Below are positions 7,542 through 15,249 of a DNA stretch of 17,066 nt, piece by piece; position 1 is the first letter of the stretch, and each line of letters starts with the position of its first letter. The DNA is taken from assembly GCA_045537065.1 (NCBI GenBank), contig JAZSOT010000039.1, positions 1 to 17,066 of the forward strand. The letters run 5' to 3'. This DNA is from RGIG8709 sp045537065. GTDB lineage: Bacteria > Bacillota > Clostridia > Monoglobales > Monoglobaceae. The notes beneath the pieces are model-generated. The model was not told the origin of the DNA and did not search any database. It saw only the letters and a program-made list of their open reading frames with translations. Made by a program: the position numbers and the translations under genes.

Positions 7542-9715
7542 TTCATTACACCCTCCTTCCACAAGTTCTGCATTATATAATATGACCTTTTGAGTCTTTC
7601 GTGATAGGTAACCTTGTTGCCCCAACCCTTAAGTTTAATTTCATCAAGCGAAATTCTGTCATTTCCCGTACCGACACCTGCATACATTTTGTTGATAGCA
7701 ATATACTCAATTCCGTAATTTCCGTCATAGTAGTCGTCGTGAACAAGCATTTTCGATGGGTCTGCAAAATTCATCAGCTGCCAGGGAAGTTTAATTTCAA
7801 TATAATCTCCGTTTGCACAAAAATCTGCCAAAGAATTAAATTCTCTGCTTTCGGGGTTTGCATTGCCATACAAAAGTTTTCCTGTTTCGTAACTTTCTGC
7901 AACTGTTTCCTTCGTTTCGGGACTAAGTGCAATTGCGGTACGAAGTATCAATTCAATATTCACAAACCTTGATGAATTTTTGTCGGGAACATTCTCTTTA
8001 AAATATGTATCAAATTTATAGAGATCTTTTGCATAGGTTGACCGAAGTACATCATAACGTTCCTGCACCATAATACGGCTGTTATCTTTTCCGTCAACTA
8101 CAATCACAAAATCTGCATCCCTGCCAAATTTCACATCAAAGTTATTGCAGTAATTACTGCCTGTTTTCGGGGTAATATCAAGAGGAATATATAAAACCTC
8201 ATTTTCAAAATCAAGTCCGTCTTTCTTTACGAGAAAATACATAAACTTTTCGTCATATTTCACCGAAAGTTCTGTGCTTCCACTTTTAATTTTATCGTCT
8301 TGTGTCCATTCGGATACATCGCCATCCACATAGCAGACGCTCTTTTCTTTTCCCGGGTCAAATGACAATAGCCCGAAATACTGCTCATTCGTCTGATAGT
8401 CAGACCAATATGCAGTTCTTGTAAGATTTACTGCGTGCATTGTGTTCCAGGTACGCTTAAACCATTCGTCCTGCCAGGTAAATACACATCCACCGTTGCA
8501 CCCCGTAATCTTAATATCCTCCCAGCAATCAATAAGTGCCTGACCCTGTGCCTGCTCGGAGGTGTTACCTTGATTTCTGCCAGTGTCCTTATCGACCTGC
8601 GCCATGCCTCTGCCGGTGGACACACCGAATTCCGATATTACAACAGGCATTGTATGGTGTTTATTGAGCATTGTGAGATATGCTTTGTAGGCATTGACAT
8701 TACCCTCTTCATTACGGAAAGTTTCCTTCGGCTCAATACCAAATACAGACCAGTCCTCTGCAAAGCTTAAGTAATAAGGATAGTAAGGATAAACATGGTA
8801 CGATACAAACTGTCCGGGAATAAAGGAATCAGTTGTTTTAATATGCTCCGTATCCACACGAGCACATTTCATAAAGAAATCCTTGATAATTTGAGGATAT
8901 TCAAAAGGGTCGGTTGTGGGCCAGTTGGAAAATGCCAACATTCTTTGTTCGCCATAACGCTCGGTTTCATATTCGATAACCTTGTCCCCAACCATGGTAA
9001 GCATTGTTTCAAAAGGTGTTGCCTCACTTGATGTAAACATATACTTGCCACTATAAGAAGAATAACCTTCCTTGCCTCGATACAAATCATCAGTATAGGC
9101 AACAGTTGAGTCATCCCACTCAACACCTAAAATATAGCCGATAACCCAATCGGATATGTCTTTTTTGTATGTGCCGTGACCGGCGCTGGCAACTCTGCCG
9201 AGGTTTAGTTTTCTTTCGCCGTGAATGACATCTACCATTATTTTACTGTTTTCTAAAAATGTGTCGTAAAAATCCTTGCTGTATGCATCTCTATGAGAAT
9301 TTAAAACATAATCGTTCACCCATACGCCGTGAAGCATATAAAGCGGATTTTCGCTATCTTTGTTGTATTTGTAAAATGCATTATAGAAAGTGTCGCTCTG
9401 AATGGTATAAACACGAATGGTATTTGCGCCCATTTCCTGAATATATTTAAACCATCTTAAATAGGTTTCTTCGTCAATAGCAAAAGAAGTTGCCCACTCA
9501 CCGGGAAGTCCAGAACCCAGGTTTACTCCTCTAATCTCAAATGGTTCAAAGGAATTGCCCTTTTTCATATAAATTTCTTCGCCGTCCACCTTCATAAAAT
9601 ATTCTGTGGGCTTTTCTTTTCCAAAATCAAAATACACGCCTTCATAAAAGTAAAGCCAATCAAAGCCAAGGAGGACAAGTATAATAAGCGATATTATGAT
9701 AATAAATTTTTTCAA
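7538..9715 (-). CDS. Membrane-anchored glycoside hydrolase-like protein (clan GH-A-type barrel) with CBM9-like C-terminal domain
   Basis: A 725-residue extracytoplasmic protein held by an uncleaved N-terminal helix (about 3-22; no lipobox). Residues about 55-455 look like a TIM barrel of the GH2/GH5 type (clan GH-A), with NTIRVY near the second strand, GVEW with Glu199 as possible acid/base and VISEFG with Glu362 as the likely nucleophile, followed by a Trp-rich substrate-site region (VFTWQDEW). From about 460 the start VDGDVSEW and following strands resemble CBM9-like/DOMON-type sugar-binding domains. The start codon is TTG at 9715, with AAAGGAGG eight bases upstream and no suitable ATG. Hydrolases of this kind in synthase operons usually trim or release the growing polymer, as BcsZ and CcsZ do for cellulose. 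The exact family and substrate are uncertain, and the catalytic pair is assigned by eye. Confidence 0.85.
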   Translation of the reverse strand: MKKFIIIISLIILVLLGFDWLYFYEGVYFDFGKEKPTEYFMKVDGEEIYMKKGNSFEPFEIRGVNLGSGLPGEWATSFAIDEETYLRWFKYIQEMGANTIRVYTIQSDTFYNAFYKYNKDSENPLYMLHGVWVNDYVLNSHRDAYSKDFYDTFLENSKIMVDVIHGERKLNLGRVASAGHGTYKKDISDWVIGYILGVEWDDSTVAYTDDLYRGKEGYSSYSGKYMFTSSEATPFETMLTMVGDKVIEYETERYGEQRMLAFSNWPTTDPFEYPQIIKDFFMKCARVDTEHIKTTDSFIPGQFVSYHVYPYYPYYLSFAEDWSVFGIEPKETFRNEEGNVNAYKAYLTMLNKHHTMPVVISEFGVSTGRGMAQVDKDTGRNQGNTSEQAQGQALIDCWEDIKITGCNGGCVFTWQDEWFKRTWNTMHAVNLTRTAYWSDYQTNEQYFGLLSFDPGKEKSVCYVDGDVSEWTQDDKIKSGSTELSVKYDEKFMYFLVKKDGLDFENEVLYIPLDITPKTGSNYCNNFDVKFGRDADFVIVVDGKDNSRIMVQERYDVLRSTYAKDLYKFDTYFKENVPDKNSSRFVNIELILRTAIALSPETKETVAESYETGKLLYGNANPESREFNSLADFCANGDYIEIKLPWQLMNFADPSKMLVHDDYYDGNYGIEYIAINKMYAGVGTGNDRISLDEIKLKGWGNKVTYHERLKRSYYIMQNLWKEGVMK

Positions 9716-9735
9716 AACCTGTACCTCCTTTTCTT

Positions 9736-11217
9736 TTAATCTGAAACCTCGTTATATTTTTTAGTTTTTGATTCTGCACTGAATTGTTTTAAAGACTCTA
9801 TATTTTCATCCATAAAGGCAAGTCTTTTTGTAAGAAAGCTTTTAAGCTGTTTGATACTTTCTTCATAATTTCTCGGGTTTCTCTCGGTTGGATGAAGCAA
9901 ATCGTAGTCTTGACTGAATGTATGTCCCCATCTGTTATAATTTCTTTCAACTGCAGTACCTAAATAATCTACAGTATCATCAATAAATCCGAACAGGTAT
10001 TCTTCGCTGAAAACAGTTTTGCGAAGTTCAGAATATCGTTCAATGACTCGGTCTGTGAACTCATCATCCATAAAAAGCATCTGAAACCACAAAACCGAAT
10101 TCAGTCTGAACTCATTCGTGGGCATTGCCTGTTCCTGATATGCATCGCAAGCGGAGTTAAAGTCCCACACGCACATTTTATATTTGCCCGAGGTATCCTT
10201 ATAGATATAAGTTGAAAGCGAGCCTGCGTCATAGTTACAGGTAAGTTCGTTTATCAGAAAATAATCTACAAATGAATCCACATCAATATAATTTTTGTAT
10301 CCGTATTTTTCATTGTTGTAGTCGTAGGAATATAGCGTTTTTTCAAACAATGAAAATTCGTCTTTTATGGCTTCTTTAAGCTCAGGTGTCATATTTTTTG
10401 TTCCGGGATATACAAGTTCGTGCTGAGTTTTCGCCCTTGTGGTGTAGTTTGTAAAAGGATAAAGTTTATTTGCTTCGTCGGTGTCTCCCCAGTCAAGACG
10501 GAGAGCATAGCCCGAAAAGGTGTTGTCCTTTTTGTTTACTGAAAGCGATAGTCTTGCACCTTCCTTTCCTCCTGTAATCATTTCCGTTGCAAGATAAAGT
10601 CCTCTGTATTCGCCATTTAATATAAGTTCAAAGAATCTTACATTTGGGCTATAGTCCATAATCTCACCGGATATGTTATACCACATATAATTACGGATAA
10701 GTGTTTTGTCAAGGAAAGGTCCGTGAAGTGCCCATTCGTGATGAGAGTCCATACCAAGAAAGTTTTGTGGATTATTGGTTCCATCATCTTTTATAAAGCG
10801 AATAAAATAATTTGCCTTTTCAAATCTTCTTGAAGAATGACCCCTCACCCTTATCATTACATCACCCATATCAATTTTAGAGTCAGTAAGATGATTATAT
10901 CCTTCTTCATTGTTTATCACATCTAAAGATGCATTTATGGTAGTTGTGCCATCCTTTGACAACGTGTAATCTGTTACATCAAAGTCTTCATCATATATAG
11001 GCTTTCCGGGTATTTCATTTCCGTATGTATCAATACTCACAAGAGGAAGATGCGAACAAAATTCATCATCTTTGTGCGTTTCGTAAACTGCTTTTTCTTC
11101 TGCCATAATATGCTCTATGTATCTTGTTCCATTATCTTCAGGCATTGACTTACTTATAAAGATTATTGCAACAAGCGTAAGGGCTACTGCAGATAATCCT
11201 ATTAACTTATATTTCAA
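9736..11217 (-). CDS. CotH kinase family protein, membrane anchored
   Basis: A 493-residue protein with an N-terminal anchor helix (about 4-21), so the bulk is outside the membrane or in the wall. The CotH-fold signature is clear: VRGHSSRRFEKANYFIRF (124-141), an LGM...WALHGPFLDKTLIRNYM block (154-178), FELILNGEYRGLYLATE (196-212), and NELTCNYDAG...VWDFNSACD (323-358). Asp330 and Asp352 in that last block correspond to the catalytic and metal-binding Asp positions of CotH kinases. CotH of Bacillus spores is an atypical protein kinase; relatives in polysaccharide loci have unknown targets. The start is TTG at 11217, with GGAGG eight bases upstream; the first internal ATG would remove the anchor. 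It sits 20 bases after the DUF4956 stop and 20 before the hydrolase start. The triad VTC-DUF4956-CotH recurs across bacteria, so these three probably act together. Confidence 0.93.
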   Translation of the reverse strand: MKYKLIGLSAVALTLVAIIFISKSMPEDNGTRYIEHIMAEEKAVYETHKDDEFCSHLPLVSIDTYGNEIPGKPIYDEDFDVTDYTLSKDGTTTINASLDVINNEEGYNHLTDSKIDMGDVMIRVRGHSSRRFEKANYFIRFIKDDGTNNPQNFLGMDSHHEWALHGPFLDKTLIRNYMWYNISGEIMDYSPNVRFFELILNGEYRGLYLATEMITGGKEGARLSLSVNKKDNTFSGYALRLDWGDTDEANKLYPFTNYTTRAKTQHELVYPGTKNMTPELKEAIKDEFSLFEKTLYSYDYNNEKYGYKNYIDVDSFVDYFLINELTCNYDAGSLSTYIYKDTSGKYKMCVWDFNSACDAYQEQAMPTNEFRLNSVLWFQMLFMDDEFTDRVIERYSELRKTVFSEEYLFGFIDDTVDYLGTAVERNYNRWGHTFSQDYDLLHPTERNPRNYEESIKQLKSFLTKRLAFMDENIESLKQFSAESKTKKYNEVSD

Positions 11218-11237
11218 CCCTTACACCTCCAAAAAAA

Positions 11238-11918
11238 TCAATTAGAAATCTCGTCGTTTTGCATTACCGTATTTACATAGTTGATGTTTCCGATTTTATA
11301 AATTTCGTCATTGATTGCAACATTGTTTTTTCTTTCCGCTTGATGAAGTAGTTTTTGTGTAATTTCATAAATAAATTCAATGGAGGAATCTGTAGTATTT
11401 TTAACTCTTAGAACAGCTTTTGCGCCAAAGAATTTATACATCACTGCCTGAATTTGTGTTTCCTTTGTCCTTTCACCCCTGATAATCACAAGCATACGGT
11501 TGTTATTCTTAATTGCACCGAAGATAAGGAGAAGAATAAATACAAATCCGCTTCCGATACCTGCAACGATAAAGTCACCCACACCGCAGCAAATACCCAC
11601 AATAATTGTCCAGAATATGTAAACCGTATCTCTTGAGTCTTTTATGGCTGTTCTGAAACGCACGATAGACAGTGCACCGACCATACCAAGCGACAATGCC
11701 ACATTGTTGCCAATAACTGTCATAACCATTGACGTTAGAACTGTTAAAACCACAAGTGAAACATTAAACTTTTTACTGTAAATCGTTCCTCTGTGGGAAA
11801 TCATATAGGATATGAATATCAAGAATCCTAAAATTCCCGAAGCAATAATATTTGCAGCAATCTGCTCCCAGGTAAGTGTTGACTGGTCCTTAATTAAATT
11901 AAAAATCTGACTTCTCAT
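11238..11918 (-). CDS. DUF4956 integral membrane protein
   Basis: A 226-residue protein with about four membrane helices in the N-terminal 140 residues and a soluble alpha/beta tail. The family signature NNVALSLGMVGALSIVRFRT, followed by AIKDSRDTVYIFW, identifies DUF4956. The soluble tail (about 145-226) has a short ferredoxin-like strand-helix pattern. I start it at the ATG at 11918, because AAGGAGA lies eight bases upstream of it but only two bases upstream of the in-frame TTG at 11924. Its function is not known. Its constant company is a VTC-domain protein and a CotH protein, here on either side with gaps of 18 and 20 bases. A membrane platform or transporter serving those two enzymes is a reasonable but unproven role. 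Confidence 0.93.
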   Translation of the reverse strand: MRSQIFNLIKDQSTLTWEQIAANIIASGILGFLIFISYMISHRGTIYSKKFNVSLVVLTVLTSMVMTVIGNNVALSLGMVGALSIVRFRTAIKDSRDTVYIFWTIIVGICCGVGDFIVAGIGSGFVFILLLIFGAIKNNNRMLVIIRGERTKETQIQAVMYKFFGAKAVLRVKNTTDSSIEFIYEITQKLLHQAERKNNVAINDEIYKIGNINYVNTVMQNDEISN

Positions 11919-11936
11919 TATCAAAATCTCCTTATT

Positions 11937-12629
11937 TTAAAGTTCCGCATAGCTTTGCTGTCGAGCCAGTGCGTATTTACTCACCGACAGCTCGCTTTTA
12001 TTGATACTGTTTATAAACTGCCTGATATAATCAAGCAAAAATCCGTTGAACTTTACCTCTAAAACAACATTGAATTTATCTAAAACGGGATACATTACAA
12101 GGTTTTCTGAAAACAAATCGAAATTTGTTTCTGTTGCCACAATGTTGTTATCAAAGGTTATTCTGATTTTATTTTCCTTTGCAATATATGCTTTTCTGTT
12201 GTATTGAACAATGGTTTTCGGGCGATAGCACCTGTAGTGCATAAGCCCGTAGCACTCTTTTGCAAAATCCTCTTCGTATTTTAAAAGTACTTCATATTTA
12301 CCGCGGATTAAAGCCTCGGCATCTGCTTTCGTCATACGGAGAGAGCGTTTTTTCTGATTTGCGCCCTGCTTTTGCTTCATTTCAAGCATTGCAAAGTCGT
12401 GTTTGGGATCATAAATCCTAAGCCTTATTTTCCGTCTCGTTTCAACGCCTTCAAGCTTTTCAAAAAAATCATCATCATAGACAGTATCAAAATATAAGGA
12501 TCTTATGATATATCCGTCAATCCCGTTGTGCTCATCCTGAATGAGCAAACTGTCAAGGTAATGTGATTTATTTCTAAATTCTTCAAGGCTTATTAAAAAT
12601 TTCTTTTCCTCTCGTGTTACTACATTCAT
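11937..12629 (-). CDS. VTC-domain (polyphosphate polymerase-like, triphosphate tunnel) protein
   Basis: A 230-residue soluble protein matching the VTC domain, the catalytic fold of the yeast Vtc4 polyphosphate polymerase. The charged tunnel residues appear in the expected order: REEKKF (6-11), SLYFDT (44-49), RRKIRLRIY (65-73), LEMKQK (82-87), then KKRS, QYNRKAY, RITFDNN, VLEVKFNG and SKYALAR. Because Lys, Arg and Glu are retained on every strand, nucleotide/polyphosphate chemistry is plausible, either ATP-dependent polyphosphate synthesis or another phosphotransfer. It lacks the SPX and membrane regions of the yeast protein; the adjacent DUF4956 protein may supply the membrane part. It is the first gene after the riboswitch, with its ribosome binding site AAGGGGA just after the terminator, so it directly senses the readthrough decision. 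Confidence 0.93.
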   Translation of the reverse strand: MNVVTREEKKFLISLEEFRNKSHYLDSLLIQDEHNGIDGYIIRSLYFDTVYDDDFFEKLEGVETRRKIRLRIYDPKHDFAMLEMKQKQGANQKKRSLRMTKADAEALIRGKYEVLLKYEEDFAKECYGLMHYRCYRPKTIVQYNRKAYIAKENKIRITFDNNIVATETNFDLFSENLVMYPVLDKFNVVLEVKFNGFLLDYIRQFINSINKSELSVSKYALARQQSYAEL

Positions 12630-12645
12630 ATAAATCCCCTTTTAC

Positions 12646-12697
12646 AAAAAGAAGCTGCAACAATAGAAAGCCTCAAAAGACTCTTATCATTGCAGCT
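12646..12697 (-). terminator. Intrinsic terminator of the riboswitch expression platform
   Basis: On the minus strand an imperfect stem of about 20 bp runs from AGCTGCAATGATA at 12697 to its partner TATTGTTGCAGCT ending at 12653. It has one bulged C and a TTTG loop, and is followed at once by TCTTTTT. It stands between the aptamer and the VTC gene, not after a gene, so it is a conditional stop. Its 5' arm begins inside the predicted closing stem of the aptamer. Confidence 0.88.
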
Positions 12698-12774
12698 GGA
12701 CTGGCGTGGCATAAAGCTTTAGCCTCTTTGCTTTGCGTCACCGGCTTTCGCCGATTTTGCTAAATATTCATCTG
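12693..12774 (-). ncRNA. c-di-GMP-I riboswitch aptamer (GEMM-I)
   Basis: The minus strand shows the GEMM-I core in order: GCAAA (12760-12756), a hairpin CGGC-GAAA-GCCG with the GNRA tetraloop (12753-12742), the hallmark GACGCAAAGC (12739-12730) and a receptor-type GGCTAAAGC (12724-12716). These are followed by a short second arm, then GCCAG (12705-12701 region). A closing stem can be drawn between CAGATG (12774-12769) and CAGCTG (12698-12693), with one A-G mismatch. The G just before CAAA is kept; known cGAMP-selective variants change that guanine, so c-di-GMP is the expected ligand. The second arm is short for the class. The aptamer starts at the predicted transcription start and controls the seven-gene operon below it. 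Confidence 0.88.
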
Positions 12775-12780
12775 TTGATT

Positions 12781-12809
12781 ATTGTAACACAATGAACCGT
12801 CTTTGTCAA
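12781..12809 (-). promoter_or_regulatory. Near-consensus promoter of the riboswitch-controlled operon
   Basis: On the minus strand TTGACA (12809-12804) and TACAAT (12786-12781) are separated by exactly 17 bases. The -35 box is perfect and the -10 box has one change. It lies 7 bases after the stop codon of the diguanylate cyclase gene. Transcription would start around 12774, at the first base of the predicted closing stem of the aptamer. The strength of the promoter suggests constant initiation, with the decision made at the terminator. Confidence 0.85.
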
Positions 12810-12816
12810 ACAAATT

Positions 12817-15117
12817 TTAATCCTTCGCAAAAACCCAAAGCGTTTCGCCGGCAAAATCTTCTCTATCACTTAACTTGTAAATGCTAAGTATCACTGTTTC
12901 TCCATTTGTCTTTTTATATGTGATTTTTGGAATATTGCCATCTAAAAGCTGCCGCCTTAATGCGTCATAGTTGAGAAAGCTCATAATTGCTCTGTGGAAA
13001 TCAGGATCCACTGTTTCCTCTATGTATTTTGTGAGAAGCTTTGAAAAATGTTCCTCGTCCTCGTTGTAGCCTAAATATGCAGGCATTAAAATCCGGTGGG
13101 CTTTATCCGTTTCAAGGGAAACACGATAGATGCCGTTATAATGCTCTTTCATCACAGAAAGCATAGTATCAATTTCACGAATACCCGTTTTAACTTGAAC
13201 GTATCCCTTATCTTCTGCTTTTGAGACGCTTTGCTGTTCCTTGTTTTGATAATACTGGGCTTTTGCCTCATACATTCGGATTTCGGCTTCCTTTACCATC
13301 TCCTCAGTATTTGAATTTTGAGTTCTGTAAGACATACCGATAGCAACATGATAATCCATCGGTTTTAATTGTTCAATAAGTGCCGCTATATTTCTCTTTA
13401 CAACTTCCTGCTCAGAATCTTTTACAAACACCAAAAATTCGTCGCCGCCCATTCGGTAGATATGATGCCCGAAGAACACTTCTTTTAGGGTGTTTGCAAT
13501 ATACAAAAGCATTTCATCCCCTGCGGCATGACCATACTTATTATTGCGAAGATGAAGTTCGTTAACATCAATATAAATGCAGGAAAAATTTTCCGGTTTC
13601 ATTTCGTCAAATACCAAAAGGTCTTTTTTGTATGTAACTCGGTTAGACACTCCGGTTAAAGAGTCTGTGGTAGCAGCAATTTCCGTTTTGCTTAAATGCT
13701 TTTTGTTGTAAATTGCAATGGAAAAACAAACTGCGATTTCCTCCAGAAGTATCCTTGTAGCCTTGCTTTTTTTAGGATTGATAGACCCCAAAACCGTTGC
13801 ATGATTATCTTTATTTGTTACAGCCGCAAAAGAAACCTCGTGGATATTGTGATTTCTCAAAAAATCAAAAAACTTCAGGTTTGTTTTTGTTAAGTGTTCG
13901 TTTGGTCTTATGCACATAACCCCAACGGTTGATCTATTTATTTTGTGAAGTTCGGCAGCATAATGTAATATTTCGGATATGAAATATTTTCTCTCTTCAC
14001 CGTAAAGAACTATATTCTCAAACTCCGGCATAGAGTAATTGTAATCTTCGCCATCGGTATCAAAGAATATTGCCGACCTTGCCCCTGCAAAAAGACAAAC
14101 CTGTTTTAAAGCCTCTGAAATATTATTCTTTTGCTGATTGATTTCCAAAAGAAGCTTTCTTATATTGGAAGCACACATCATAGCATAATTTCTGCGTTTC
14201 TCGTTTGCCATAAGAATCAGTGTGTATAAAACCATAATGATAACCATAATCAAAAATGCAGTAAGCAAGATTTGGGATATGGTATGTGTAGTGGCAAACA
14301 CTTGAGATTCATATCTGGCAAGAGTTATCATCCATCCAATTTCTGCAAGTGTGGAATAATGCACATACAAATCTTCGCCTGTATATGCAGATACAAATGA
14401 TGTGTATCCCTTATCGCTTTCCATCATTTTTTCGTATGAGTAACCATTGTTATATTCACGGTCTTTTAAAAATGAAATATTACCGAGCTTGTCATGGATG
14501 GTATCTATAACAAGATTTCCGCTTTCTTTATCATAAACAAAAAGCTGAGCATCCAGTTCCTTTGCCATTTTGTTATATTTTTTTCCTATCACATCAAGCT
14601 TGATAACGCCATATAAAATACCTATAACTTCATCACCATTTTTTATTGGAACAGCACTTCTTATAATTTCATAATTATCTCTTGTGAGGTCAGGAACTCT
14701 CCCGCTTATGTATTCGCCTTTTGTCTTTTCTTCTTCAAAGGAAATTTGGCCGTCAAGATTTATAGAACCCGCCTTTGTTACAAAGGTGTTGTCAGGGTTT
14801 AATATGCCTATATTTTCAATCAAACCGATAGGCTGGAATGATTCAAACATAAGATTGTAGTTTTCACCATCTAAGTAAAGCTTTGCTGCAAAGTTTGCCA
14901 TAGTCGCAAGGTTCTCACGGTCAGATAAAAGCTGAAGCTCCATATCATCCTTAATCTGCTTTGTCTGAACATGAAGATTTTCATACGCTTCATTCTCAGC
15001 ACTTTTGTAAAAATAGCTAACCATAGTTAAGAATACTGTACATAACAAAAATACAGTAATAATTGTTTGTATAATATTTGTTTGTTTACGCTTTTTTTGT
15101 TCGTATGTTAAAGCCAT
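12817..15117 (-). CDS. Membrane sensor diguanylate cyclase (Cache - GAF-like - GGDEF - C-terminal extension)
   Basis: A 766-residue protein predicted to make c-di-GMP from two GTP in response to an external ligand. Order: membrane helix 1 (about 14-37), extracytoplasmic double-Cache-like sensor (about 40-270, with AVPIKNGDEVIGILYGVIKLD typical of Cache), membrane helix 2 (about 280-303), GAF-like region (about 325-470), GGDEF domain (about 480-625) and a C-terminal domain (about 637-766). The GGDEF domain has TTDSLTGVSNR, Asp517 in IDVNE, YGHAAGDE and an intact GGDEF at 557-561. The product-inhibition site RxxD is absent (FFGH at that place). The C-terminal segment (HYNGIYRVSLETDK... through PDFHRAIMSFLNYDALRRQL) is PAS-like and of a type I recognise from Lachnospiraceae cyclases. 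The ATG at 15117 has only a weak ribosome binding site (AGAAGAT). The gene has its own promoter and stops 7 bases before the operon promoter. Confidence 0.93.
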   Translation of the reverse strand: MALTYEQKKRKQTNIIQTIITVFLLCTVFLTMVSYFYKSAENEAYENLHVQTKQIKDDMELQLLSDRENLATMANFAAKLYLDGENYNLMFESFQPIGLIENIGILNPDNTFVTKAGSINLDGQISFEEEKTKGEYISGRVPDLTRDNYEIIRSAVPIKNGDEVIGILYGVIKLDVIGKKYNKMAKELDAQLFVYDKESGNLVIDTIHDKLGNISFLKDREYNNGYSYEKMMESDKGYTSFVSAYTGEDLYVHYSTLAEIGWMITLARYESQVFATTHTISQILLTAFLIMVIIMVLYTLILMANEKRRNYAMMCASNIRKLLLEINQQKNNISEALKQVCLFAGARSAIFFDTDGEDYNYSMPEFENIVLYGEERKYFISEILHYAAELHKINRSTVGVMCIRPNEHLTKTNLKFFDFLRNHNIHEVSFAAVTNKDNHATVLGSINPKKSKATRILLEEIAVCFSIAIYNKKHLSKTEIAATTDSLTGVSNRVTYKKDLLVFDEMKPENFSCIYIDVNELHLRNNKYGHAAGDEMLLYIANTLKEVFFGHHIYRMGGDEFLVFVKDSEQEVVKRNIAALIEQLKPMDYHVAIGMSYRTQNSNTEEMVKEAEIRMYEAKAQYYQNKEQQSVSKAEDKGYVQVKTGIREIDTMLSVMKEHYNGIYRVSLETDKAHRILMPAYLGYNEDEEHFSKLLTKYIEETVDPDFHRAIMSFLNYDALRRQLLDGNIPKITYKKTNGETVILSIYKLSDREDFAGETLWVFAKD

Positions 15118-15167
15118 TTTATCTGCAATCTTCTTTCATATTATAATTTTAAAAAACTATTTGTTTT

Positions 15168-15196
15168 ATTATATCACTAATATATATAAATTTCAA
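15168..15196 (-). promoter_or_regulatory. Promoter of the diguanylate cyclase gene
   Basis: On the minus strand TTGAAA (15196-15191) and TATAAT (15173-15168) are 17 bases apart in a very AT-rich stretch. Transcription would start near 15160 and give a leader of about 43 bases. No riboswitch is visible in this leader, so the cyclase gene does not appear to be under the same RNA control as the operon it precedes. Confidence 0.75.
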
Positions 15197-15249
15197 GTAG
15201 TGCGACATTTTTATCCATTGCGATATGTAAGGTTTAGATGCAACTTATC

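Noticed and set aside
7542..7625. Longer N-terminus for the HEAT-repeat protein
   Set aside because: It would overlap the hydrolase gene by nearly 90 bases. The ATG at 7541 has a strong ribosome binding site and is followed directly by the membrane anchor.
8428..9126. Additional frames on both strands inside the hydrolase-like gene
   Set aside because: They have no ribosome binding sites or protein-like composition and are fully covered by the well-supported 725-residue frame.
11919..11924. TTG start for the DUF4956 protein
   Set aside because: It is two bases from the ribosome binding site, while the ATG at 11918 is eight bases away.
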